64,000 bases of DNA from Aspidapion aeneum (taxonomy: Eukaryota > Arthropoda > Insecta > Coleoptera > Brentidae). Below, one piece after another: positions 12,289 through 23,213 of the stretch (positions within the stretch are counted from its first letter, which is position 1; each line of letters begins with the position of its first letter). A program made the position numbers and the translations under genes. The notes below the pieces were generated by a model. That model was not told the DNA's origin and did not search any database. It saw only the letters and a program-made list of their open reading frames with translations. The DNA is taken from assembly GCA_963576565.1 (NCBI GenBank), contig OY755048.1, positions 10,951,984 to 11,015,983 of the forward strand, read 5' to 3'.

Positions 12289-13573
12289 TGGGGGCACGGC
12301 GCGGCGGCGTACCGCCAAGTTCATGCAAACTGCTGTACCACCTTTTCTTGAAACATTTCAGCCCATCTTTGATCTATCTATAAATCTACTTTGGAATGAG
12401 CTACGAAACTCAAACTTAGCTCATAGTCGTAGACCTTTATAGAGTTAACAATCCCTGCCAACAAGATCAATGGACTTCCATAAAGCGGTAAAATAGTTTC
12501 GGAATTTTAAAAAACGTCGAATTTGCCACTCACTCATGTATAGATCATCAAAATTCTACTGTACTTCCTTCTTTGACAGCCTGATAGAAATTATGATCAG
12601 ACCCTTGGCAAAAATCAAAAAACCCCAAAATTTTTATTTACTTCCCTTCCCACTACATTTTAAAGTTACGAAATGCATGTAAAGTTATGTAAAATTAACA
12701 TTGCCACTTCCAGAGAAACGCTAAAGGGCTGGGTTTTGGCAGACTAATAGAAACTGTGATAAAACTATATGCAAAAATAAAAAAAACCCAAAATTTTAAT
12801 TTTCTTCTCTCCCCTTATACATGTAAAATAATGTAAAAATAACATTGCCCACTTCCAGAAACGCTAGAGAGCTGAGCTTTGGCAGACTGATAGAAACTAA
12901 GACAAAACTATAGGAAAAAATTAAAGAACAGTAAAACTTTTATTTACTTCCCTCCCCTATACATGTTAAGTTATGTAAAACTATTATTTCCCGAATCCAG
13001 AAATTATACAAAACTGGGATTTGGCAAACTAACATAAATTATAGACACGTTCCTAAAAAGAAACTCCAAATCTTCCCCCCCGCCCCCAAGCACAAATGTA
13101 AGTATTTATTTCAAAAGAAAAACTAAACAAGGTAAAAGCTAAGGCAATGCAAAAGTTTTGAGCATATTTCGCATATTTTAATTCCTTTAAAAAAAGGAGT
13201 GAAATCATAACAAAAATATTTCACGTAAAAAAAGCCAAGTACGCAAAAATGGTATTCCGTAAAAATAATTGAGATTAAAGTATAGCCAAGTTCTCCAATA
13301 TACATTTCAAAATAAAAGGTTTTTATTAGTTTGGAAAAGTTTTCTTAAACTTGGCTATTACGGCTACAAATTGTCCTCTTAGGCACAGTGCTCAATTAAA
13401 CACAAACAAGTTTGGTTGTAATGGCAAAGTTTACCAAAACTTTTCCAAACTAGTAAAAACTTTTCATTTTGAAATGTATATTGGAGAACTGGGCTATACT
13501 TATATCTGAATTATTTTTACGAAAGACCGTTTTCGCGTACTTGGCTTTTTTTACATGAATGTTTTTGTTATGA
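12289..13573 (+). mobile_element. Composite tandem-repeat/foldback element, copy A (~1.28 kb)
   Basis: There are three parts in fixed order. (1) A 5' block starts TGGGGGCAC, followed by ACCGCCAAGTTC, ACATTTCAGCCCAT, GTAGACC and ATAGAGTTAACAA. (2) Degenerate tandem units of about 140 bp occupy roughly 12555-13055, each with an ACTTCCAGA core, a CTGATAGAAACT-like core and an AAAATTTTAATTT stretch. (3) A 3' foldback spans 13205-13573. The same three-part layout recurs at 47862-49122, which defines the unit as an element. No coding capacity is visible. It is non-autonomous and of unknown superfamily, and the exact termini are approximate. Confidence 0.65.
13205..13573. repeat. Foldback (long inverted repeat) at 3' end of composite copy A
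   Basis: The left arm begins TCATAACAAAAATATTTCAC, then AGCCAAGTACGC, CAAGTTCTCCAATATACATT and TTTGGAAAAGTTTT. The right arm is the same series in reverse complement, ending TTTTTGTTATGA at 13573. Arms are about 140 bp and the central spacer is under 100 bp. Confidence 0.85.
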
Positions 13574-13808
13574 TTGTACTGTCTACTGTGTACTCCTATT
13601 CAAACCTAACTACATTAAACTTATAACGAAGCAATTGAAACCAACTTGTATTTGTAGTTATTTTCAGTCGGCGGAACATGTGAAAATTATGTTTAAGCCC
13701 ACTCTATGCTCATTGTACTATACTTTTCGTTTTTAGTTAGATTAAGGTTATGTATTCATTGGTTATATCGATAATATATTATCGAGTACGTTGTCTAGAT
13801 TTGATATA

Positions 13809-14156
13809 CAGTAGAACCCCGATTATCCGTGCTCCACGGGACCGGACGAGGCACGGATAAGTGAAAAGCACGGATAATCCGAACAATTCATTTATTACAT
13901 GTTACATACATATGTATATATACTCAAAATATGACAGAAAAAAAAAGATCCCATAAGTTCAAACTAAGTTTATATGTATGTATTGCATAAAAAGATAACA
14001 GAACAAAAAATATAATTCTACATAAGGTTTTGGTCGAGTGATTTCCAGTAACTCTATTTCGATAGAACTTCAAAACACAATTTCGATGCTGGGAGATCAT
14101 AGCACGGATAATGCCCAGCCCGGATAATCCGCGCACGGATAATCGGGTTTCTACTG
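13809..14156. mobile_element. pogo/Tigger-type MITE (348 bp) with TA duplication
   Basis: The left end is CAGTAGAACCCCGATTATCC. The right end is its reverse complement, GGATAATCGGGTTTCTACTG, with a one-base difference. Both are flanked by TA (13807-13808 and 14157-14158). Internal copies of GCACGGATAA occur in both orientations near the ends. This inverted repeat and TA target are characteristic of pogo/Tigger members of the Tc1/mariner superfamily. No transposase is present, so it is a non-autonomous copy. The short frames inside are not genes. Confidence 0.88.
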
Positions 14157-15593
14157 TATTTTTTTTCTGTGTGGAAAAGGAGAAAAGATCACATTTTCTT
14201 TCGGGATTGTTAATATCGACATCAAAGACAGTTTGTCGGGCTGTAAGAGCTCATTTCTTTAGAAATTTTTATTGTTATTATTGTCAATCCACATGTAAAA
14301 TTTAATCCCAAGGGTAGATCGACGTAGAAAGAAATGTTCACATCATATATTTACTCCCCCAATGATATCGCGTTCTTTTTAGATTAGAACAAACGAGATA
14401 TCCATAATAAAAAGCGCGACCGAGGAATTTTTTTTAAAGAAAATATTTTACGTTTTAGTTATTAGGGAAACCCATATACCTAAGAGTATTGGTTAGATAC
14501 TGGTCAAAGGAAAAGTGAAGCAATAATAGCTTGACCTCAATAACAAGCTTTTTAGTTGAGTGGCTTATGTTCAAAAATTGTGTTCCGTGCGATAGTTGTG
14601 AAAGATTTTTTGAAACTACCCTAGATTAATTGGTAATAGATCACACATTTTTATATCACCGGGTGTGGAGGGCCTGTGTGTCATTAATCCAATGGCCGCT
14701 GTGTTCATTTTTTTTTCACAAACAATTAAAAGACCCAGGAAATTAGCTTTATATCTCAAAAACTAACAAATTAATTTTCTTAAAAATACCAAAACCACTA
14801 ACTTTTCTTACCTAATAAAAAAATTGAGAAAATAAGTTTTAGACTACCCTAGCTCGATTGGTTGTGGATCACTTAATTTTAAGTCGTCCGATGTTTGCCT
14901 AAAATTTGAGTAAGAGCGCCTGTGTGACATCACAAATTGCGTGTTTCCCATGTTTTTTTCACAAACTTTTGCTTTTAACTTTTACAGAAGAATTGTATAG
15001 GACACGATTTGTTCGCAATAGAACAGTTGTCAGTATTTTTAGTAAATTTTTACAATTCTATTTCTTACCCACGTGGTCATGGGACAACGAGGTGTGAATC
15101 AATAAAATCAGTTTAGTAGTTCTCGAAATATCAATTTTGGTTTCACCGATTTTGCTGGACCGATTTTAATAAAGTATCCATCATGGTCAAAATGGATTAA
15201 TCTTTAAAGACCATTATCAAAACTTGTAGTTATCTTAAAATAGAAAGAAGATGGAGACAACCAAAATTGACCCTTGAAAAGGGGCTGGTTTATTCTCAAC
15301 TTTCATAAAGTTTTGGACTTTTTTTGAATTTATAAAAAAGCTCTGTCTGACAACAAGGTATCAACCATTAAAATCAGTGTAGTCGTTCGCACAATATCAT
15401 GTTTTGTTTTAATTGTTATTTTACAGATTATAGGATTGCCTTGCCAATTCGGTCTGCATTAATTTTATCGTAACTTCTTTATTACTGAACCGATTTCATA
15501 AAAAAAGCATTATGGTAAAACTCAATTGCTCTGCAAATCCAATATGGCGAACTATATCGAATTTGACCCTCTATAAAGAATCGCCTTTAATAT
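14157..15593. repeat. Degenerate repeat-derived spacer with a ~235-bp duplicated unit
   Basis: Around 14613-14725 and 14842-14960 the same series recurs: ACTACCCTAG, then ATTGGT, GATCAC, GCCTGTGTG, and a TTTTTTTCACAAAC tail. This is a diverged tandem pair. Further right (15140-15190 and 15460-15510) are stretches such as GGACCGATTTTAATAAA and ACCGATTTCATAAAA, of the kind found in non-autonomous insect elements. No gene is recognised. Confidence 0.5.
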
Positions 15594-15743
15594 TGTCACG
15601 ACTATATTTGTGACAAGTGGTTTCTCTACCATATATGTCACAAGGTTTGTTATTAGGTGCCCTGTGACTGAGGGATTAAGGGGAATATGAAAATTAAGTA
15701 TAAAGAATCCACATATAGATATAATAGAATGCCAAATTAAATA
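15594..15743. repeat. 174-bp direct repeat, left copy, 5' part (interrupted)
   Basis: It starts TGTCACGACTATATTTGTGA and runs to CCAAATTAAATA, where HINE-like copy 2 begins. The remainder of the unit (AATAGTGTAATAAGG to TATGCTGGA) resumes at 16484-16510. The uninterrupted copy is at 17817-17989. Similarity starts exactly at TGTCACG in both copies. Confidence 0.85.
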
Positions 15744-15810
15744 CTCTGCCAATCTATGGGCACCTAAGCTCACACTAGGTACTATAGTTATAGTGTGAGC
15801 TAATATAATC

Positions 15811-16158
15811 AAAAACTGAAATATATTTTATTCAACTCCAGACTCAATTACCTTTCGTTTGATACCACACAAGCCATGTTTTGACTTAAACTCAAATTTT
15901 TTAAATCTACCCCCCACCCTTTAAAAAAAAACTAAAATGTATTTTGTTTAACTCCAGACTCAATTACCTTTCGTTTGATATCACACACGCCATATTTTCA
16001 CTTAAACTCTAATTTTTGACATCTACCCCCACCCTTTTTTTAAAAATAAACTAAAATTCATTTTTTTTAACTCCAGACTTAATTACCTTTCGTTTGATAT
16101 CACACACGCCATATTTTCACATAAACTCTAATTTTTGGAATCTACCCCCACCCTTTTA
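15811..16158. repeat. Three tandem copies of a ~118-bp block inside HINE-like copy 2
   Basis: The marker ACTCCAGACT starts at 15835, 15951 and 16070, giving spacings of 116 and 119. Each is followed by AATTACCTTTCGTTTGATA, a CACACACGCCAT-like segment and a TCTACCCCC...ACCCTTT end. HINE-like copy 1 has a single such block on the opposite strand. Confidence 0.9.
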
Positions 16159-16283
16159 TTTGGCTTGCGTTCGGTAGATTTTGTTCATTTTTAAATGGGA
16201 CCATCACGGCCCAAGACCCAACTTAGGTACCAAATTTCATTAAAATCGGACAAGCGGTTTTTGAGTTATGCGGGTTGGTCGTT

Positions 16284-16307
16284 ACAGACAGACATACAGA
16301 CAGACAT

Positions 16308-16350
<43 letters not shown>

Positions 16351-16351
16351 G
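16284..16351. repeat. (CAGA)n microsatellite inside HINE-like copy 2
   Basis: Run of about 16 CAGA/CATA tetranucleotides, the complement of the GTCT run in copy 1. The Thr-Asp-Arg-Gln and Cys-Leu-Ser-Val frames here are translations of it. Confidence 0.95.
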
Positions 16352-16510
16352 CAAAACAAAAAAGTTTCAAAATCATCTGAAACGCAAAGATATATAAAAA
16401 TTTTTGAAATCGGAGCAACTTTTTTTTTCTCGAAAAAATTAGGATCACCATAGCTCACACTACTTATAGTAGTAGTGTGAGCTAATAGTGTAATAAGGGG
16501 GTATGCTGGA

Positions 16511-17816
16511 TGGCCGGAAAGAGTCGGCCTTATGGGCGATAAAGCCTAACCACCATAGTGGGGTTTTACTTAGGTATGTTTAGTACGGACCACGTATTTC
16601 AGTGGTGTACTGGGTGTGGTTAGTACGGACCACGTATTTCAGTGGTGTACTGGGTATGGTCAGTAGGGACCACGTATTTCAGTGGTGTACTGGGTTGATC
16701 ACTTGTAAGAGTGATGCCGGTCTATTTTCCAGCATCGGCTTTTATAGACGAAATTTGTGCAATATTGATTATTGCTACGTTTTTATAGTGGTTTAATTAA
16801 ATTTTAAACTATTTTATGACATATGCCCTCTCTCCAATAAGCATTGGCCCCCAATGCTTAACTTAAAAAATAATTTATAATTTTGTTATATTGAACATTG
16901 GTAACTAGTATCTTCTATTCCGCTCGAGGAAGAGGTATCCAGGTCCGGGTGGTCATCTTTGTGGTAGCTTGCAAATATTATTTATTGTTCCGGTTGGCTG
17001 GTTACATCTTCTTCGATAGGAGCGACCATCATCTAGCTGGAAGGATTTCTAAGCTTTTTGGATCTACCTTCCTTTGGATGTGGCCCGTTAGCTTTTGTAT
17101 CTTGCTGAAACAATAAAATGGACTAAATAAATAAAATTGTAACACAAAATAAATATTAACAGGCTTTAAGGATCAGTTTCAAAAAAATCATTAAAAAAAC
17201 GAAAATCAAAATTCTTAGTTAATCTTTCTTTTTAACAATTCAGTAAGTACCCTTTAACTTTTTATTTGGGACCTTTATATCCCTGTGCGCCTTTTTATAC
17301 CTCAATATCATCATCAACAATTTAGGCAACTGTGCCCCTTTTTTAACTCTTTATATGAGCTTCTTCACAATATTTTAATACAACCCATTAATTTTAGCAA
17401 CTTTGTGAGTCTATTATGCATTCTTCGATGCCTTTAAAACTCTACTTTTACAGTATAATAGCTCACGGTCCTTTTTTGGATTGATTTGAGCAATTTTGTG
17501 CCCTTTTTCAAATACTGCCATTTTTCGCATTCCTTGATGCCTAAAAAACTGTACTTTTACAGCATAATAACCCACGGTCCTTTGCTCCAGATAAGTTTTT
17601 TTTGATTTTGAAGTGGAATATTGCCTTTCTGGCAAGGAAGCTCGGAGGTTTCTCCTTGGTACTAGGCACAGATAGTATTTTTTTTTACAGTATAGGGGTG
17701 CGAATGCACAATGGCCTTAGAAGAAGGTAAAAAATTCAATTACGCTTGGCTGAGAGAGGTTCCCATAATATATAGAGATATTAGGGAAAGAAAGAAAACG
17801 GCGCCTCCACCATATA
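16511..17816. other. 1.3-kb segment between the two direct repeats; no gene recognised
   Basis: It contains the 40-bp minisatellite (16581-16700) and a duplicated ~57-bp block (17418-17475 and 17528-17585, each with TTTTACAG and CACGGTCCTTT). A purine-rich run near 17785-17800 lies just ahead of the right direct repeat. No retroviral-type protein motif is visible in any frame. Confidence 0.5.
16581..16700. repeat. 40-bp minisatellite, three copies
   Basis: Units start at 16581, 16621 and 16661. Each contains GGACCACGTATTTCAGTGG followed by TGTACTGGG. The first two are nearly identical and the third has a few substitutions. There are no unique spacers between the copies. Confidence 0.95.
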
Positions 17817-17989
17817 TGTCACGACTATATTTGTGACAAGTGGTTTCTCTACCATATATGTCACAAGGTTTGTTATTTAGTGCCCTGTGACTGAGGGATT
17901 AAGGGGAATATGAAAATTAAGTATAAAGAATCCACATATAGATATAATAGAATGCCAAATTAAATAGTGTAATAAGGGGGTATGCTGGA
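17817..17989. repeat. 174-bp direct repeat, right copy, uninterrupted (empty site)
   Basis: It starts TGTCACGACTATATTTGTGA and ends TATGCTGGA. It matches 15594-15743 joined to 16484-16510, and reads continuously through TTAAATAGTGTAATAAGG where the left copy carries the 740-bp element. The flanking sequence on both sides differs from the left copy. It could be a small dispersed repeat or the terminal repeat of a TRIM-like element. It begins with TG but does not end with CA. Confidence 0.85.
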
Positions 17990-20105
17990 ACTCCAAAATT
18001 TATGCGAAAGATAAAAATAAACCGACCTCTTTAAATGGTCAACTTCGGTTCTGCCTGTCATTAGATTTTAAGATGACAGACAAAAATATGCAGTTTGTTC
18101 CATTCAAATCGGTGGTCTGTAACGTGAAATGAAACGAAACACATTTTTGCCGTTTTTTTTTGGCTCCCCGGTTTACTCATGAGTACCTATCTTCATAACC
18201 CGTCAAGAAACTGCTTTCTGAGTTTTTTACTTTTGTAATCCTGAGTGTGCTATGCATTGGCCCTCCCTATTCCAATTTTATAAATTTTCAACTAATGTCA
18301 CAAAAAATAATAGCCACTACCTTCGTATCGTTTCGTTTTTATTTGACTCTGTCCGTTTAATACAGACAATTTGGAAACTCAATGATGGACATGGCCATTA
18401 CTAGAGACTCTGTATGAATGACTTATTTTTACTAAAGAGAGACGCGATAAACCCATCAAAGTCACTGAAGTTAACATTTTTTGGTAATGTTATTTTCTTG
18501 CCAAATTCATTGGCGTTTCACTAAAATTATTTAAATGGTCAGCGGTGAGTGACATCAATCATCATGCAACATATAAACAAACATGTTTGTCGGTCACCCC
18601 CTATATAGATTTTGTTATAAATCGTTTATTTTTGATTTCCAACGCTTATGAACTAACAAGGACAGAAGCTGCGTCTCTCTCTAAACATCGCTAGAGTATA
18701 GAGGACCGATATTTTCATCCTTTGATTTTGACTTAAATAAATTAGACTTTGAAGAGTTTGTCGTTTGTCTTTATCCTTAAAATATGTCATACATACAGGG
18801 TCTCTAGCCATTACCTCAAATATTTGACCATTTGTTTTGGGAGTATGTTAAAGAATCACTCAAACTAACGCATGCGTGTTAAACGAGCGCGTCCGGACCC
18901 AGCTAAGGGTTATGGGGGGGTGCAGAAATGGTGTTAAAGATTGCATAATACAAGTAACGAGTATTTCTAAGCTGTTAGGTATATGAAGGAGCCAGATTTT
19001 TGGAAATGAACGGTAGCTATTTTTTTTGGTTTTACTCCAGTAGATTGCTTTTCCATCCCTCGCGCTCGCTGCAGGGGGCCTCACAGAAGCCTTTTCATAA
19101 ATTAATATTCCATATTGAAATTTTCAAATATTATAATGGGATGAAATTACACGATACGAAGCATCATAATGGCTTTTTGAAAATTGTCAATCTCAAGTAA
19201 AAAGCTTTTTCTTATATAATATATGAGAAGATTTTAGCAATATTATTACCTACCAGATTTTCTTTCATAGCTTTGCAAAATGGCTAATACAGGCTTTTAT
19301 TATTTTCAGTTTAGGTTTAAATCTCATTTTGACTCAATTTACTAGAAACTAAGGCTCGGCTAGTTGTTGATTTTAATGTATTTTTGATCTGGAAACATAA
19401 CTTTGAATTTTTTGAGGTAAGTAAGTGCAATAGAGATTAAAAAAGCACATGTTGAATTTCATAAAAACGCCAGTTTGTATTTTTTGATGTAAGTATCTAT
19501 TAGTATATTTTCAGTACACAACCTACGAGCACAATCACCGATGTGCAGTATGGTGGGGCAAGGCGCAAAAAATCCATATCTTGGGTTAAAATCCGGAATA
19601 AGGTCATTTTGGGGTTTTTTGTGGTATCTAGTTCTTTCTAAATGCTCCAACCGAACCAAACCTTCAAAATCCATATTTTATAAAATTTACAGCTTATGAA
19701 CTAAAGCGCAGTATGTAACCACTGTTACCATTGGCAACAGTTAATAATCTTAAAAATGAATATTTTATGACTGTGAATCAGTTAACTTTATTTACTTTTT
19801 TTACCAACAGCAATAATTAATAGAAATAATAAATAGCCAATTATCCGCACGAAAATAATACGTTTTATACTGTCCAGGTTTTGCGTTTATAACCTGATAA
19901 CGCTGCCTCGACTCAATTGCATTTTGCATGTGTTACCACTTTCGTTTGTGGCTACGCATGACAGTCCGTCGCATCGGCTCGCGTCTGGTCGCGTGCTTAA
20001 ATTCTAGAGCACGAAAGCGTGAGCGGGCCGCGAGATTCTGTCCGCTTGTTACCATGTTTTGTTTTGGTTACTAGTTACTAGGCTGCAATTGCAATTGGTG
20101 CAATT
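17990..20105. other. No gene recognised
   Basis: AT-rich sequence with short frames. A GC-richer patch at about 19940-20040 (CGTCGCATCGGCTCGCG and GTGAGCGGGCCGCGAG) stands out, but no RNA or protein is recognised. A weak relative of 19540-19690 occurs at 20590-20790, sharing GTCATTTTGGG, GGGTTTTTTG and a TTCTAGTTG-like stretch. Confidence 0.45.
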
Positions 20106-20357
20106 GGACCCCGTTATGCAATAAGGAACCAACCGCCAATTTCCAAAAAATCAAGATTGAACCGAAAATTACTGCTTCGTCATTCTGGAATAAAGATCCA
20201 AAGTTTTATCATATCAGCGCCATCTGCAGGACAATATAACTTGCAAAACTACAAAAATTTAAATTGGAGTAAAACTCACACCTGTTTTTCGCCATTTTCT
20301 CAAAACAGTAAGAGAGCCAGTTGGAGTCAGTTGGTTCCTTATTGCATAACGGGGTCC
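20106..20357. mobile_element. MITE, 252 bp, 28-bp near-perfect TIRs, AATT at both flanks
   Basis: The left end is GGACCCCGTTATGCAATAAG, continuing GAACCAAC. The right end is its reverse complement, GTTGGTTC then CTTATTGCATAACGGGGTCC. AATT abuts both ends (20102-20105 and 20358-20361), which may be a 4-bp target duplication or the outermost part of the inverted repeat. No coding capacity. Superfamily unassigned. Confidence 0.85.
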
Positions 20358-20361
20358 AATT

Positions 20362-21639
20362 AAAGATAGATAGTCGCTGCGTAATTGATCGACTACTTGA
20401 AAAGTAATTCTCATTGTATAATATTGAAGAAAAAAAGGAAATCAATGAAAATGGAAGACAAACACCTATTTTAAATAATTTTAAAAAAGGTTGGGAGGTT
20501 TAAATTAAACTTGCTTTTTAAATAAGATTTTTCACATCTGGTTTTGGTAACACTTTAAAAAAAGTCACGCGTCGCCACCGCTAAAGCACCAAGTTGCTGT
20601 ACAATCTTGGGTGGTATTTCGGACATTCGTCATTTTGGGTTTTTTGGGGTTTCTAGTTGTACGTATATGCTCCATATGGCCAAAATTTTAAAATTGGTAC
20701 TTCAACGACTATACAACTTGGGAACAAAAGCATCGAGTTTCCGTATGGTGAGGCCATATAGATACAAGGAATCAACATCTTTGGTTGAATAAAAAATAAT
20801 AATTTTAATTAAAAATACATGAAGGAGTAGGTATGCGAATCTAGATATAATTAATTTCGAAAAAGGCCGCTTCTAAAAAGGCTTTTTTGGGTAGTTGCCC
20901 GGTGGCCCGAGCCTTAGAATCAGCCTTGGATAAATTTTAACCGGTTAGTTTATTTTATCGACTCTGCAGTTTAACAAAAAGTCGAATCAATAAATCAGTT
21001 TAATGACTTCAGAAGAAGTTGTCCAATCAATCTTTTTGCCTTCTTACAGAATCTTATTATCCGAAGAAGGTAAGTACAACGGCGGTTCTGGAATGAAAAA
21101 TTTGGGGGGGGGGTAATAGTAAAGTGGTGACCTGAAAACAAGCACACAGGAAAAAAGCACACACCGAAAAAACCTCAGAGGGAAGAAATCGCACACAGTC
21201 AAATATCGTCCAGGGAAATCATAAAATATAAATAAAGATGAGTTTTTAGATTTAGAATATTTCCTGTAAAAAAGTAACAGGTTAGGTTAGGTTGATTATT
21301 TCAACTTTGCCCACAAAAACAGGGCATATTGAAAATTTTATAAACTTGAAAAAAAATTATATTTTAAATTTGAATTTTAAAAAACTTTTAGAATTTTGAA
21401 AAATTATTATAATTTACACTGGTACTATCCGAATCAGGAGTATTTACCTACCCCAAAATTTCGAGAAAATTTTAATTTTTAACGCCCAGACAAAAAAATT
21501 AAAAAACGCTTAAAATCGCAAAAAATTGCGGTTATAAAAATGTATTTTTTTTTTCAAATAATATTAATGTGTCCATATAAAGTGGTACTGCGCAGTGGTG
21601 AAACAGTTTTAGATTTTTTTAATTAAAGATATTTATCTA
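20362..21639. other. No gene recognised
   Basis: AT-rich, with short frames only. A poly(G) run at 21105-21114 and two TTAGGT copies near 21280-21294 are too short to be meaningful. Confidence 0.45.
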
Positions 21640-21990
21640 GTGTAATGAACGATGTTTGTTCTTCTTCTTTATCATCTAATATTTTTTCGCAATTTACTCG
21701 AAATTTTGGAGGTCCATACCACTTTTTTATTTTGTGTACTATATTATTATTGCAAGTTTTTACTCTGTGCGCCTTTTTCGCTTGCGATTTTTCGGTGTGC
21801 TTATTTTCGAAATTGATAAAGCAAGTCTGTAGTAGCTACAAGCCTTTATATCTTAAATATTTTTTTTCTGGTCTGGTCAAATGTACATATAACTTTTTTG
21901 TTTTGTTTCCTATAATATTATTGCAAGTTTTTACTCTGCGCGTTTTTCGGCTTGCGATTTTTTTGTGGGCTTGTTATTCCTATGTGCTTT
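21640..21990. repeat. Two-copy ~171-bp diverged tandem repeat
   Basis: Marker TGCAAGTTTTTACTCTG occurs near 21751 and again near 21922. In both copies it is preceded by an ACTTTTTT...TTTTGT stretch and followed by CTTGCGATTTTT. The 182-residue frame spanning 21645-22193 is Phe/Leu/Tyr-rich and contains the duplication, so it is best read as a chance open frame in T-rich repeat DNA. Short ATTTCCCA repeats follow at about 22045-22115. Confidence 0.6.
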
Positions 21991-22193
21991 TTATCCCGAG
22001 GGGTGGCTCGATCGCCAATTTTTGTACACCAAAAAGAAATACCTTCCATAATTCCCAGTATATTTCCCAGTATTTCCCGAATTTCCAAGGTTTTTCCTAC
22101 TATTTCCCAAGTACTACGCTAAAAACCTTTACACCTTACATATTTTTTTCAGGCTCTGTGGTGGGGATAATTACCCCTTTTACCCCTCCGTAG

Positions 22194-23213
22194 AACCGCC
22201 AATGAAGTAATATTTGTTTATTAGAAGACACAAAAAGCTGTCTCGTTCCAAGCCAACACCTGTGGCTTGTGCCTTTTAAAAGAAAATTCAATTTATTAAT
22301 TATCTTTATCAAGTATCCTTTCGTAAAAAAACAACCTTGTTTTAATTTAATTTGTTCTAAGTTTTCAGGGCACTTGATACCTAATTGAAATTAAATTTTG
22401 AGAGCTTTTTAAGTGTTACGCTTTGGTTATTTTTATATAATTTATTTGCAAGTAAATTTCGCGTCCCTCCTTTCGGTGCTGTCCAAACAAATCCAATATA
22501 TTAAATATAGCCGATGGGTCCTTTTTTAGGGAAACAAACAAAAACCGAGTTAGCTTTATTAAGTTCCGGCTATCTTGCTCCAAATGCACGCCAGGAAAAA
22601 ATACGGCTTCAATCGTTAATCTTATTTGTTATCAGAGAAGTCTTCTTTTTTTCTAGTCGGTGACCATTTGTCGTATCCAGGGGCACTTAACTTAGCTATA
22701 CAGTGTGTTCGAGGAGTCTGGAATTACAGACTTTTGGGAACATTATATATTTTTAAGCAAAAAGCTTAGACATTTTGATTTTGGAATAAATAGGCGAGTT
22801 TTAAAAAAAACTTTATTATACATAGCGGTCCTAAAAAACGATAACCAGCTTACATTTTTGAGGAGAATGCCTTGTAGTTTTTCCATTTTCGCTTCTGTAA
22901 CCGACCCAAAATATTTTTTATAAAGGCGATTCTTATTTTTTTGAATCAAAATTTACGTCTTTTTTAAGGAAAAATTGGTATACTTGCAATACTTCTGATA
23001 CAACCAAGTCTATATTTAAAACGTTCACCTCTAATACATGCGGATACATAACTTTTGTTCTTATACATATGTATGAATGTACATATTTATTTTACCACAA
23101 AAAAGTCGGTTTTTGTGACATAGTAACATACACACAACCCCTAAACGTATAGCAAATCGAATACAAGTAGTCTAACTTGCGTTTTCAAAACATTCCAATG
23201 CAAACAAATAAGT
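22194..23213. other. No gene recognised
   Basis: Short frames only on both strands. The overlapping frames at 22705-22949 have no recognisable domain. Confidence 0.45.

Larger units (their letters stand above)
15744..16483 (-). mobile_element. HINE/Helentron-like non-autonomous element, copy 2 (740 bp)
   Basis: Read on the minus strand it has the same parts as copy 1. These are the AGCTCACACTACT hairpin, GGTGATCC, the TTTTTTCGAGAAAA motif, the GTCT microsatellite (16284-16351), the AACTCAAAAACCGCTTGTCC core, a right hairpin (ACTATAACTATAGTACC between GTGTGAGC halves) and the end GGCAGAG. The uninterrupted repeat at 17817-17989 shows the site without the insertion, and AATA is present at both junctions (15740-15743, 16484-16487). 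Unlike copy 1, this copy has an internal block of about 118 bp repeated three times. No protein is encoded. Confidence 0.8.

Noticed and set aside
16581..16700. Regular 40-bp repeats considered as a CRISPR array
   Set aside because: Units are contiguous with no unique spacers, and the context is eukaryotic transposon DNA.
21280..21294. TTAGGT copies resembling an insect telomere repeat
   Set aside because: Only about two copies are present, which is expected by chance in AT-rich sequence.
21645..22193. 182-codon frame rich in Phe, Leu and Tyr
   Set aside because: It contains an internal ~171-bp DNA duplication and T-rich composition, and no domain is recognisable.
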